From: JACVRW01 sp040509755
Lineage (GTDB): Bacteria; Actinomycetota; Thermoleophilia; Solirubrobacterales; Thermoleophilaceae
Reading direction: 5' to 3'
DNA: 26,876 bases
NCBI GenBank assembly: GCA_040509755.1
Contig: JBEVKF010000018.1
Location: 1 to 26,876, forward strand
Position 1 is the stretch's first letter; each line of letters begins with the position of its first letter. This document shows, one piece after another, positions 1 through 7,673 of the stretch. The translations under genes were made by a program, and so were the position numbers. Below the pieces are notes generated by a model that did not search any database, was not told the DNA's origin, and saw nothing but the letters and a program-made list of their open reading frames with translations.

Positions 1-11
1 GCCGACAGGAA

Positions 12-485
12 CTAGCCCGCGGCGAGCAGTGAAGCTCCGAGCTCGCGCGCGAGCCCCTCGCCGCCCCAGCGCATGACCAGGTCGTGGTTGTGCTCGAAGA
101 CCGGTCGCGCGACGGGGCCGAGGAGGTTCATCCCGCGCTTGGCGGTCCGCACGTTCCCCGCGTCGACCACCGCGGTGACGCCGTCGTGCTCGAACAGTCG
201 CCAGCAACCGGTGCCGGCCAGCTCGCCGGCCGCATCGCCCTCCATCAGCCGCGGAGCCTCGACATGCCGCACGGTGAAGTCGAACTCGAGCTCGTACGGG
301 ACCCGGCTGCGCCAGGCGATCCGGTAGCGGCTGCCCACCGACTTGGCGTCGCCTGGGTCGAGCAGCGCGACTCGCTGAACGCCGCGCCACCACAACGGCC
401 AGCGCTCAGCGTCCTGGAGCACGTCCCAGGCGGATTCGCGCGAAGCGCCGACCAGCCAGGTGGTCAGAAAGCGATAGGCGGCCAC
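12..485 (-). CDS. SRPBCC-fold (START/polyketide cyclase-like) protein
   Basis: A 157-residue protein with the size and pattern of a single SRPBCC/START helix-grip domain: an N-terminal strand followed by a helix beginning 'SRESAWDVLQDAERWPLWW', alternating beta strands (YELEFDFTVRHVEAPRLMEG), and a long C-terminal helix (residues about 128-152). Proteins of this fold bind hydrophobic ligands or act as cyclases or hydrolases; nothing here identifies the ligand. Translation starts at a GTG only 9 bp downstream of the stop codon of the PLP decarboxylase-like gene, so it is very probably the last gene of the leftward amine-catabolism operon. The family assignment is fairly sure; the function is unknown. 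Confidence 0.8.
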   Translation of the reverse strand: MAAYRFLTTWLVGASRESAWDVLQDAERWPLWWRGVQRVALLDPGDAKSVGSRYRIAWRSRVPYELEFDFTVRHVEAPRLMEGDAAGELAGTGCWRLFEHDGVTAVVDAGNVRTAKRGMNLLGPVARPVFEHNHDLVMRWGGEGLARELGASLLAAG

Positions 486-494
486 GGCCCGGCC

Positions 495-1862
495 CTAGCC
501 GACTGCCGACGCGAACGCCGCGAGCGTCCGGTCGATGTCGCGCTCGCTCGTGCGCCAGTTCGATACCGACAGCCTGATCGCGCGGCGCCCCTCCCAGGTC
601 GTTCCTCCGAGCCATGCCTCGCCGCCTGCCTGTACCCGGTGTAGGACGGCGTCGGTGGTGGCATCGTCCTCGAAGCGAAAGAGCACCTGGTTGAGAACCA
701 CGTCGTTCAGCACCGAGCAGCCGGGCAGCTCCGCGAGCCCTTCCGCCGCCTGCCGCGCCCGGGCGCAGCAGCGATCGACGAGCCCCGCCACCCCCTCGCG
801 GCCGAGTGACCGCAGCGCCGCGTACACGGGGAACCCGCGCGCCCGGCGCGAGGACTCGGGTGTCCAGTCGAACGCGTCGCGCTGCCAGTCGCCGGCCCCG
901 GCGAAGTAGGCGGCGCCCGCCGTCATGGCGGCACGGTGCGCGCCGGGATCCGAGCAGAAGGCGATTCCGCAGTCGTAGGGGACGTTGAGCCACTTGTGGC
1001 CGTCGGTCGCGCACGAGTCCGCCCGGGCCACGCCGTCCACGAGGTGCCGGCGCTCGGGGCTGGCGGCCGCCCACAACCCGAACGCGCCGTCAACGTGCAG
1101 CCATGCCCCCGTCGGCGCCACGGCATCGGCGATCTCGCCGAGCGGGTCGAACGCTCCCGTGTTGACCTCACCGGCCTGCGCGCACACGATCGTGGGCCCG
1201 TCGACGAGCCCGAGCGCCTCCCTCAGGTCCAGGGGCCGCATCCGGCCCTGCTCGTCGGCCGCCACCGGCTGAATCTGCGCCGCCCCGATCCCGAGCAGGC
1301 GCAGCGCACGGTCCACGGTTGTGTGGCGCGCCGAGCCGACGATCACGGTGATCGGCGGCGACCCCGCCAGGCCCTCTTCGGCCAGGTTCCAGCCGGCGCG
1401 ATCGAGAACCGTGTGCCGCGCGGCGGCCAGGGCCGTCACATGCGCCATCTGGCAGCCGGTGGTCAGTGCGAACGAAGCCTGCGCGGGCAGCCCGAACAGC
1501 TCCTTGAGCCAGTCGCCCACGACCTCCTCGACCACCGATGCAGACGGCCCCAGCACCCCGAAGGCCGCGCACTGGTCCCAGGCTGAGGTGAGCCAGTCGG
1601 CGGCAAGCGCAGCCGGCAGCGCGCCGCCGATCACGTAGCCGAAGTAGCGCCCGGAGGCGGTGGCCACCACGCCCCGATCGGCCCCGGATGCGAGCTGCTC
1701 GATTACCTCGAGCGGATCGGTCGGCCGGTCCGGGAGCGATCCTCCAAGCGACGCGCCCAGGTCCTCCATCGAATCCGGCGGGAACACCGGGCGCGTATCG
1801 AGCGTGTCAAGGAACTCGCCGGCGAGCTCGGCGGTGCGGAGCAGCAGCTCGCGTTCGGTCAT
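495..1862 (-). CDS. Group II pyridoxal-phosphate-dependent decarboxylase-like protein
   Basis: A 455-residue fold-type I PLP enzyme of the group II decarboxylase family (glutamate, aromatic amino acid and diaminobutyrate decarboxylases). The PLP lysine is K290 in TDGHKWLNVPYD. D258 in HVDGAF pairs with the pyridine nitrogen, and H180 in GSARHTTVDRA is the residue that stacks on the cofactor in this family. The phosphate-binding segment TTGCQMAHVTAL replaces the commoner TSGGSEAN type. I chose ATG 1862 because it forms an ATGA overlap with the stop of the aldehyde dehydrogenase gene, and homology-like sequence begins there; the open frame upstream only shadows that gene. Substrate is unknown: it could decarboxylate an amino acid to an amine that feeds the pathway, or act as an aldehyde-forming or aminotransferase-like variant. 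Confidence 0.85.
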   Translation of the reverse strand: MTERELLLRTAELAGEFLDTLDTRPVFPPDSMEDLGASLGGSLPDRPTDPLEVIEQLASGADRGVVATASGRYFGYVIGGALPAALAADWLTSAWDQCAAFGVLGPSASVVEEVVGDWLKELFGLPAQASFALTTGCQMAHVTALAAARHTVLDRAGWNLAEEGLAGSPPITVIVGSARHTTVDRALRLLGIGAAQIQPVAADEQGRMRPLDLREALGLVDGPTIVCAQAGEVNTGAFDPLGEIADAVAPTGAWLHVDGAFGLWAAASPERRHLVDGVARADSCATDGHKWLNVPYDCGIAFCSDPGAHRAAMTAGAAYFAGAGDWQRDAFDWTPESSRRARGFPVYAALRSLGREGVAGLVDRCCARARQAAEGLAELPGCSVLNDVVLNQVLFRFEDDATTDAVLHRVQAGGEAWLGGTTWEGRRAIRLSVSNWRTSERDIDRTLAAFASAVG

Positions 1863-3304
1863 GCCTCCAGGTTCACCATCACGTGCTTGATCTCGGTGTA
1901 GTCCTCCAGCGCGTACTTCGACATGTCCTTGCCGTACCCGGACTCCTTGAAACCGCCGTGCGGCATCTCGGTCACCATCGTGATGTGGTCGTTGATCCAC
2001 ACGCAGCCGAAGCGCAGCGCGTTGGCGACGCGATGGGCGCGGCCGACGTCGCGCGTCCACACCGAGGAGGCCAGGCCGTAGCGCGTGCCGTTTGCCCACT
2101 CGATCGCCTTGGCCTCATCGTCGAACTGCTGGACAGTCAGGACCGGGCCGAAGATCTCCTTCTGGATCATGTCGTCGTCCTGCTGCAGGTTGGCCACGAT
2201 CGTCGGCTCGAGGAATGAGCCGGGCAGGTCGGGCTCGTTGCCGCCGACCACGATCTCGGCGTGCGACGGCTTGCCCTCCAGGAACTGCTCCACCCGGCCG
2301 CGATGCTGCATGGAGTTGAGCGGCCCGAGGTTCGTCTCGGGGTCGAACGTGTCGCCCATCTTGTAGTCCTTGGTCTGCTCGACCAGCCCGTTCACGACGT
2401 CGTCGTAGACCTTCTTCGAGGCGAGCACGCGCGTTGCCGCGGTGCAGTCCTGCCCCGCGTTGTAGAGGCCCGCGGCGGCGATCGACTCGAGCGCGACCTC
2501 GAGGTCGACATCGTCGAAGATCACGACCGGCGCCTTGCCGCCCAGCTCCAGGTGCACGCGCTTGAGCGTGTCCGCGGCGGCCGCCGCGATCCACTTGCCC
2601 GTGCCAGGAGAGCCGGTCAGCGAGACCATGTCCACGTCGGGATGGGTCACCAGCCCCGAGCCCGCGGGCTTGCCGTGCCCGGTGATCACGTTCAGCACGC
2701 CGGGGGGCAGCACCTCACCGGCGTACTCGGCCAGCTTGACGGTCGAGATCGGCGTTGACTCGGCAGGCTTGAGGACGATCGTGTTGCCGGTGGCAAGCGC
2801 CGGGCCGATCTTCCAGATGGCCATCATCAGCGGGTAGTTCCAGGGCGCTATCTGCCCGATCACGCCGATCGGCTCGCGGCGGATGATCGAGGTGCGCCCG
2901 GGGATGTACTCACCGGCGGCCTGGCCCTCGGGGACTCGCGCGGCGCCCGCAAAGAAGCGCAGGTTGTCGACCATGAACGGCATCTCGTCCTCGAGGAAGG
3001 CGTTGCGCGGCTTGCCGGCGTCGGCCGCCTCAAGGTCGGACAGCTCCTCGGCGTGCTCCTCGAGCAGGTCGGCCAGCTTGTTGATCGCAGCGGCGCGCTC
3101 GCCCGGCGTGGTGCGCGCCCAGCCGTCGAAGGCGCCCTTGGCCGCGGCGACCGCGCGGTTTACGTCCTCCTCGGTCGAGAGCGGCATCTGGGCGATCACC
3201 TCGCCGTTGGCGGGGTTGGTCACGTCTTCGGTGGCGCCGTCGGCGGAATCCGAGAACTCCCCGTCGATGAAGTTCTGCAGCTTTGTCCTGGTGGTTGTGG
3301 CCAC
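1859..3304 (-). CDS. patD: Gamma-aminobutyraldehyde dehydrogenase (ALDH superfamily)
   Basis: A 481-residue NAD(P)-dependent aldehyde dehydrogenase. Visible catalytic residues are N156 (PWNYP), general base E253 (LELGGKAP) and nucleophile C287 (GQDCTAA). The C-terminal stretch EMPHGGFKESGYGKDMS...ALEDYT..KHVMV closely resembles E. coli PatD/YdcW (from memory), which oxidises 4-aminobutyraldehyde to GABA in putrescine breakdown. Other aminoaldehydes, such as 3-aminopropanal, are also possible substrates. The start is a GTG preceded by a purine-rich GAGAGAG ribosome site. It lies 17 bp downstream of ald and overlaps the following PLP decarboxylase-like gene by 4 bp. Position within a polyamine locus supports the specific assignment, which otherwise rests on motif similarity only. 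Confidence 0.9.
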   Translation of the reverse strand: MATTTRTKLQNFIDGEFSDSADGATEDVTNPANGEVIAQMPLSTEEDVNRAVAAAKGAFDGWARTTPGERAAAINKLADLLEEHAEELSDLEAADAGKPRNAFLEDEMPFMVDNLRFFAGAARVPEGQAAGEYIPGRTSIIRREPIGVIGQIAPWNYPLMMAIWKIGPALATGNTIVLKPAESTPISTVKLAEYAGEVLPPGVLNVITGHGKPAGSGLVTHPDVDMVSLTGSPGTGKWIAAAAADTLKRVHLELGGKAPVVIFDDVDLEVALESIAAAGLYNAGQDCTAATRVLASKKVYDDVVNGLVEQTKDYKMGDTFDPETNLGPLNSMQHRGRVEQFLEGKPSHAEIVVGGNEPDLPGSFLEPTIVANLQQDDDMIQKEIFGPVLTVQQFDDEAKAIEWANGTRYGLASSVWTRDVGRAHRVANALRFGCVWINDHITMVTEMPHGGFKESGYGKDMSKYALEDYTEIKHVMVNLEA

Positions 3305-3321
3305 TCTGGTCTCTCTCTTCT

Positions 3322-4446
3322 TTAGGCGGTGACGCCCAAGACGTCCTCGACGGGGGTGTACTGCATGCCGGTGCCCTCGGCGACGGCCGGGTGGGTGACC
3401 TTGCCGTCCGCCACGTTCACTCCGGGCCTGAGCGCGGGAGTGGTCTCGATCGCTCCGGCCAACCCCTGGTCGGCCAGCTCGAGCACGTAGGGCAGGGTGG
3501 CGTTGGTGAGGGCGAAGGTCGACGTCACCGGTACCGCACCCGGCATGTTGGCCACGCAGTAGTGGGTCACGCCGTCCACCTCGTAGACCGGGTCCGAGTG
3601 GGTGGTCGGGTGCGATGTCTCAAAGCAGCCGCCCTGATCGATCGACACGTCGACGAGCACGGCGCGCTTCTTCATCAGCTTGAGCTGGTCGCGCTTGATC
3701 ACATACGGCGCGCGAGCGCCTTGAACAAGCACCGCCCCGATCACGAGGTCGGCACGCGGCAGCATCTCCTCGACGGACAGCGTCGACGAGTACACGGTCG
3801 ACGCTCGGCCGCCGAAGGCGATATCGAGCTCGCGCAGGCGATCGATGTTGCGGTCGTAGACGAACACGTCCGCCTCCATCCCGATCGCGATGAAGGCCGC
3901 GTTCTGGCCGACAACGCCGCCGCCGATCACCATGACCGTGGCTGCGGCGACGCCGGGCACCCCGCCGAGCAGGACGCCGCGGCCGCCGAGCGGGCGCTCC
4001 AGGAAGAACGCGCCGGCCTGGGTGGCGATCTTGCCGGCCACCTCGCTCATCGGGGCGAGCAACGGCAGCCGGCCATGATCGTCGACCACCGTCTCGTAGG
4101 CGACGCAGGTCGCCCCCGACTTGCACAGGCCCTTGGTCAGCTCGGGGTCGGGGGCGAGATGGAGGTAGGTGAACAGCAGGTGCTCGGGCCGCAGCATCGC
4201 GACCTCCGCAGGCTGAGGCTCCTTGACGCCCAGGATCATCTCGGCTTCGTCGAACACCGACTGGGCGTCCGGCGCGATGCCCGCTCCCTGCGCTGTGTAC
4301 TCGTCGTCGGGGATCGTGCTTCCGAGGCCGGCTCCGGCCTGGATGACCACCTCGTGACCGCGGTCCACGAGCTCGCGCACGCCGGCCGGCGTTAGCGAGA
4401 CCCGGTACTCGTCGGTCTTGATCTCAGTCGGCACTCCGACCTTCAT
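3322..4446 (-). CDS. ald: Alanine dehydrogenase
   Basis: A 374-residue NAD-dependent L-alanine dehydrogenase, full length for the family. It catalyses reversible oxidative deamination of L-alanine to pyruvate plus ammonium. Key residues fall at the numbering known from the Mycobacterium tuberculosis enzyme: R15 (EYRVSLTP), K75 (VKEPQ), H96 (YLHLAPD) and D270 (SIDQGG); the Rossmann loop GGGVVG is at 175-180. ATG 4446 is chosen because it begins the MKVGVPTEIK family N-terminus and follows an SD-like AAGGAGAG ten bases upstream; an extra 51 codons upstream are open but overlap the regulator gene. In this operon Ald probably recycles alanine made by a pyruvate-dependent transaminase and releases ammonium for assimilation. 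Confidence 0.96.
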   Translation of the reverse strand: MKVGVPTEIKTDEYRVSLTPAGVRELVDRGHEVVIQAGAGLGSTIPDDEYTAQGAGIAPDAQSVFDEAEMILGVKEPQPAEVAMLRPEHLLFTYLHLAPDPELTKGLCKSGATCVAYETVVDDHGRLPLLAPMSEVAGKIATQAGAFFLERPLGGRGVLLGGVPGVAAATVMVIGGGVVGQNAAFIAIGMEADVFVYDRNIDRLRELDIAFGGRASTVYSSTLSVEEMLPRADLVIGAVLVQGARAPYVIKRDQLKLMKKRAVLVDVSIDQGGCFETSHPTTHSDPVYEVDGVTHYCVANMPGAVPVTSTFALTNATLPYVLELADQGLAGAIETTPALRPGVNVADGKVTHPAVAEGTGMQYTPVEDVLGVTA

Positions 4447-4456
4447 TTCGTCTGAT

Positions 4457-4465
4457 CTCTCCTTA
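4457..4465 (-). promoter_or_regulatory. Shine-Dalgarno of ald overlapping the regulator stop codon
   Basis: On the minus strand TAAGGAGAG lies ten bases before the ald ATG. Its first three bases are the TAA stop of the PucR-family gene, so ribosomes terminating there sit on the ald ribosome-binding site. This supports co-transcription and translational coupling and fixes the ald start. Confidence 0.7.
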
Positions 4466-6049
4466 GTTGACGAGTTCGCGTGCGCGCAGCGCCAGCCAGA
4501 ACTCGATCCGATCGCGTGCGCTCGAAAGGTCTCTCCCGGTGAGCTGCTCCACGCGCCTGATGCGGTAGCGCAGCGTATGGCGGTGGCAGTACAGCTCACG
4601 CGCCGCCTTCTCCCACTGCCCGTTCTGCTCGATGAACGCCTCGAGTGAGCGCATCAGTTCGTCGCCGTACTCGCCGCTTGCGTCCTCTAGCGGCCCGAGC
4701 ACTGAGTCGCAGTAGAGCCGCAGGGCATCGTCGTCCTGGAGCGAGAGCAGCAGCTGGAAGGCGCCGAGGTCGCGGTAGGAGGCGACGGCCGGGGAGTGGC
4801 CGTTGGCGAGCGCGGCCGCCTCGAGCGCGCAGCGCGCCTCGTGGAACGAGCGGCGCAGCGACCCCACGGCAGCCGGCCGCGACGCCGCGGCGCGCAGGTC
4901 ACCGTGGTCTGGGCCAAGAGCGTCGCGGGCCCGGAGCGCGAGCGCCACCGGATCGAGCCCCTGGCGAGCGTCGACGACCGCGCAGAGCAGGTTCTCGCGC
5001 GCGGCGACCAGCGCCCCCACGCCGGCGTCGGACAGGAAGCGGTCGAGGTCGCCCTCGAGCGGCGCCGCGGCGCCGCCGTCGCGGCTGGAGAAGACAAGCA
5101 CCGCCGCGTTGGCGCCTACCCCGAACGGGCGCAGCCTCACCGCGACCTCCTGCTCGGACAGGCGTCCGGTGAGCGCCTCGGCAAGCACGTCGCCGGCCAG
5201 GCGACGCTCGGTGTCGCGCATGGCGCGCTGGCGCATCAGCTCGAGCGCGACCACCGTCACGGCCTGCTGGAGGATCAGCCGCTCGAAGTCGCCGAGCCCT
5301 CCGGCGTCGCGGGCGGCCACCAGCCAGGCCTGCGGTGCCCCGCGGCCGCGTGTGGCCACCGGGAGCACCAGCGAGCGCCCGGCGATCTCGGGATGATCGG
5401 GAAGGAAGTCCCCCGGCTCGGAGGCCTTGGCGGCGCCGGTGCCGAGCTCGGCGGCTCGCCGCTGCACCTCCTCGCGGATGTGATCGAGAGCCTCCTCGGG
5501 CAGCTCGCGGCGAAACACCTTCGAGGCGATCGTCTCGCCGCGAGCCGAGAGCACGCAGACCGTGCCCCCGGTGGCGGCGGCCAGCGCGCGCACCAGCTCG
5601 TCGAGCCCGCGTTCCTCGAGCACGAGCCGCTCGAGGCGCTTGTGGATCGCGATACCGCGCTGGAGCAGCTCGTACTGCTCGTTCACCAGGCGCGTGAACG
5701 CCTTCTCGGTGAGCGCGATAAAGGGCAGCTCGTAGGGCACCTCGAACACCGGGAAGCCGAGCGCGGCGGCCTCCTCGATGAGCGGATCGGGCAGCCCGTC
5801 GAAGTCGAAGCCCGTGCCGAAGCCCAGGCCGGATAGATGGTGCCCGGAGAGCAACCGGACGAACTCGCGCTGGCGCTCCTCCGTGTCTAGCTGGATCCCG
5901 GTCGTGAGCAACAGCTCCCCGCCCGACAGCCAGGGCGTCGGATCGGGGAGCTCTGAGATGTGCACCCAGCGCACCGGGGCGTCTGCCCCGTCCTCGCCGG
6001 TCGCGAGCTCCAGGCCCATCTCGGTGACGAGGGCCCGGACGGTCAGCAT
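4463..6049 (-). CDS. PucR-family transcriptional regulator
   Basis: A 528-residue regulator with the PucR/CdaR layout. The N-terminal PucR ligand-sensing domain (about residues 1-130) carries the typical ISELPDPTPWLSGGELLLTTG segment; a central GAF/GGDEF-like region follows. The C-terminal PucR helix-turn-helix (about 465-520) contains NGQWEKAARELYCHRHTLRY and RIRRVEQLTGRDL. Such proteins control purine, GABA, proline or polyamine utilisation in Gram-positive bacteria. ATG 6049 begins the canonical LTVRALV start and leaves a 41-bp gap after the aminotransferase; a GTG at 6115 would overlap that gene by 25 bp. Being inside the catabolic operon, it is likely a local, possibly autoregulated activator responding to a polyamine or an intermediate; effector unproven. 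Confidence 0.92.
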   Translation of the reverse strand: MLTVRALVTEMGLELATGEDGADAPVRWVHISELPDPTPWLSGGELLLTTGIQLDTEERQREFVRLLSGHHLSGLGFGTGFDFDGLPDPLIEEAAALGFPVFEVPYELPFIALTEKAFTRLVNEQYELLQRGIAIHKRLERLVLEERGLDELVRALAAATGGTVCVLSARGETIASKVFRRELPEEALDHIREEVQRRAAELGTGAAKASEPGDFLPDHPEIAGRSLVLPVATRGRGAPQAWLVAARDAGGLGDFERLILQQAVTVVALELMRQRAMRDTERRLAGDVLAEALTGRLSEQEVAVRLRPFGVGANAAVLVFSSRDGGAAAPLEGDLDRFLSDAGVGALVAARENLLCAVVDARQGLDPVALALRARDALGPDHGDLRAAASRPAAVGSLRRSFHEARCALEAAALANGHSPAVASYRDLGAFQLLLSLQDDDALRLYCDSVLGPLEDASGEYGDELMRSLEAFIEQNGQWEKAARELYCHRHTLRYRIRRVEQLTGRDLSSARDRIEFWLALRARELVN

Positions 6050-6090
6050 TGCCGTGCTGGCACGTTCCTCTCGGCTGGCCGTCGCCGCGG

Positions 6091-7494
6091 TCAGCGCCGG
6101 ACGATTCGGTCCCACGCGTCCGTCAGGACCCGGCGCAGGACCCGATCGATCACCTCGAACTCCTCCGAATCCGCGATCAGCGGAGGCGAGAGCTGGATCA
6201 CGGGGTCGCCGCGATCGTCCGCGCGGCAGATCAGCCCGTGCTTGTAGAGCTCAGAGGACATGAAGCCGCGCAGCAGCTCCTCGCCCTCCTCGTCGGTGAA
6301 GCTCTCCTTTGTGTCCTTGTCTTTGACCAGCTCGAGCGCGTGGAAATAGCCCGCGCCGCGGACATCGCCCACGATCGGCAGGTCCTCGTGCAGCTTGTCG
6401 AGCATGCCGCGGAACTCCGGCTCCTTCTCGCGCACGTGCCCGCAGAGGTCCTCGCGCTCGAAGATGTCGAGGTTCGCCATGGCGACGGCCGCGGAGACCG
6501 GATGGCCGCCGAAGGTGATGCCGTGCGTGAACATCTGCGTGTCGTGCATGAACGGCTCGGCGACCCGGTCGGACACGATCACCGCGCCCATCGGCGCATA
6601 CGAGGATGTCAGGCCCTTGGCGGTGGTGATCAGGTCCGGCACCACACCGAACCGGTCGACGCCGAAGTAGTGGCCGAGGCGGCCCCAGGAGCAGATCACC
6701 TCGTCGGCGATCAGGAGGACGCCGTGACGGTCGCAGATCTCGCGCACGCGCTGCCAGTAGCCGTCCTGCGGGACGAAGCAGCCACCGGAGTTCTGGACGG
6801 GCTCGAGGATGACCGCGGCGACCGTCTCCGGCCCCTGGAACTCGATCATGTGCTCGATCTGGTCAGCGGCCCAGAGCGGGTCGCGATCCTCGGGCCAGCG
6901 GTAGTCGTTCGTGTTCGGCACGTGGTGAGCGCCCGGCACGAGCGGCTCAAAGGCCGTTCTCAGAGGGGTGATGCCGGTGATGGAGAGCGCCCCGAAGGTG
7001 GTGCCGTGGTAGGCAGTCTCGCGCGAGATGATCTTGGTGCGCATCGGGTCGCCGTTGAGCTTGTGGAACTGGCGCGAGAGCTTCCACGCGGACTCGACGG
7101 CCTCCGAGCCGCCGGAGGTGAAGAAGACGCGGTTGAGGTCGCCGGGCGCGAGGCCGGCGATGCGCTCGGCCAGCTCGATGGCGGTCGGGTGGGCGTAGCT
7201 CCAGTTGGTGTAGAAGGCGAGCTTCTCGGACTGGCGCGCGCCCGCCTCGCCGATCTCCGCGCGGCCGTGGCCGGCGTTGACGCAGAAGAGCGCCGAGAGG
7301 CCGTCCAGGTAGCGCTTGTCGTTCTCGTCATAGACGTATGAGCCCTCGCCTCGCACGATGATGGGGATCTCGTGCTGGCCGTCGTACCCGCCCATTCGGG
7401 TGAAATGCATCCACAGGTGGCGGCGAGCCTTCTCCTGAAGCTCGCTGGGCGCGCCCGCGCGCTCTTCGTATACGTACTGGGGGGTAGTCGCCAT
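6091..7494 (-). CDS. Class III aminotransferase, putrescine/omega-amino acid:pyruvate type
   Basis: A 467-residue fold-type I PLP aminotransferase of class III. PLP lysine K293 lies in TTAKGLTSSYAPMGA, D264 in LIADEV contacts the ring nitrogen, and FFTSGGSEAVESAWKLSR (about 124-141) is the phosphate-binding region. The GLSALFCVNAGHGR segment and overall layout match the omega-amino acid/putrescine:pyruvate group rather than ornithine or acetylornithine aminotransferases. Likely reaction: putrescine or a related diamine plus pyruvate gives aminoaldehyde plus L-alanine. It is the first gene of the leftward operon and has a strong SD (GAGGAGAG) four bases before ATG 7494. The downstream aldehyde and alanine dehydrogenases fit the two products. 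Substrate is inferred from context. Confidence 0.88.
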   Translation of the reverse strand: MATTPQYVYEERAGAPSELQEKARRHLWMHFTRMGGYDGQHEIPIIVRGEGSYVYDENDKRYLDGLSALFCVNAGHGRAEIGEAGARQSEKLAFYTNWSYAHPTAIELAERIAGLAPGDLNRVFFTSGGSEAVESAWKLSRQFHKLNGDPMRTKIISRETAYHGTTFGALSITGITPLRTAFEPLVPGAHHVPNTNDYRWPEDRDPLWAADQIEHMIEFQGPETVAAVILEPVQNSGGCFVPQDGYWQRVREICDRHGVLLIADEVICSWGRLGHYFGVDRFGVVPDLITTAKGLTSSYAPMGAVIVSDRVAEPFMHDTQMFTHGITFGGHPVSAAVAMANLDIFEREDLCGHVREKEPEFRGMLDKLHEDLPIVGDVRGAGYFHALELVKDKDTKESFTDEEGEELLRGFMSSELYKHGLICRADDRGDPVIQLSPPLIADSEEFEVIDRVLRRVLTDAWDRIVRR

Positions 7495-7498
7495 TCAG

Positions 7499-7506
7499 CT
7501 CTCCTC
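7499..7506 (-). promoter_or_regulatory. Ribosome-binding site of the aminotransferase gene
   Basis: Minus-strand GAGGAGAG ends four bases before ATG 7494. It shows that this transcript, unlike the rightward one, has a 5' leader, so its promoter lies further into the divergent intergenic region. Confidence 0.6.
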
Positions 7507-7509
7507 GGT

Positions 7510-7592
7510 CTAGACGCTGCGGACAACGGTATCGTCGTAACGGCAGGGCGTCTAGGTGGCCTGAGGCGTAACAACGGAGCAACGCGTTGTCC
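7510..7592. promoter_or_regulatory. Candidate operator region with nested inverted repeats
   Basis: Within the divergent intergenic region (7495-7673) two perfect 8-bp inverted repeats interleave. CTAGACGC (7510-7517) pairs with GCGTCTAG (7548-7555). GGACAACG (7521-7528) pairs with CGTTGTCC (7585-7592). A further ACAACGG copy lies at 7571-7577 and forms a short hairpin with CGTTGT (7585-7590). The spacing is too wide for a simple terminator, and the position between two divergent operons suggests binding sites for a dimeric or tetrameric regulator, possibly the PucR protein encoded nearby. That link is inference. Confidence 0.45.
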
Positions 7593-7657
7593 AATATGGA
7601 GTATGAGAGATGGCTGGTTACGGCGTTTCGCTACTTGCGGTGACGCCGGTTCGGCCA

Positions 7658-7663
7658 TAGCTT
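7658..7663 (+). promoter_or_regulatory. Candidate -10 box for a leaderless potA transcript
   Basis: TAGCTT (TANNNT) lies ten bases upstream of ATG 7674, and no Shine-Dalgarno sequence is visible. The spacing fits transcription starting at or just before the start codon. No convincing -35 element was identified. Confidence 0.35.
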
Positions 7664-7673
7664 GCCCTTGAAC

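Noticed and set aside
495..2099. Longer N-terminus (79 extra residues) for the PLP decarboxylase-like protein
   Set aside because: The extra part is Arg-rich shadow sequence of the aldehyde dehydrogenase gene; ATG 1862 gives an ATGA overlap and the expected family length.
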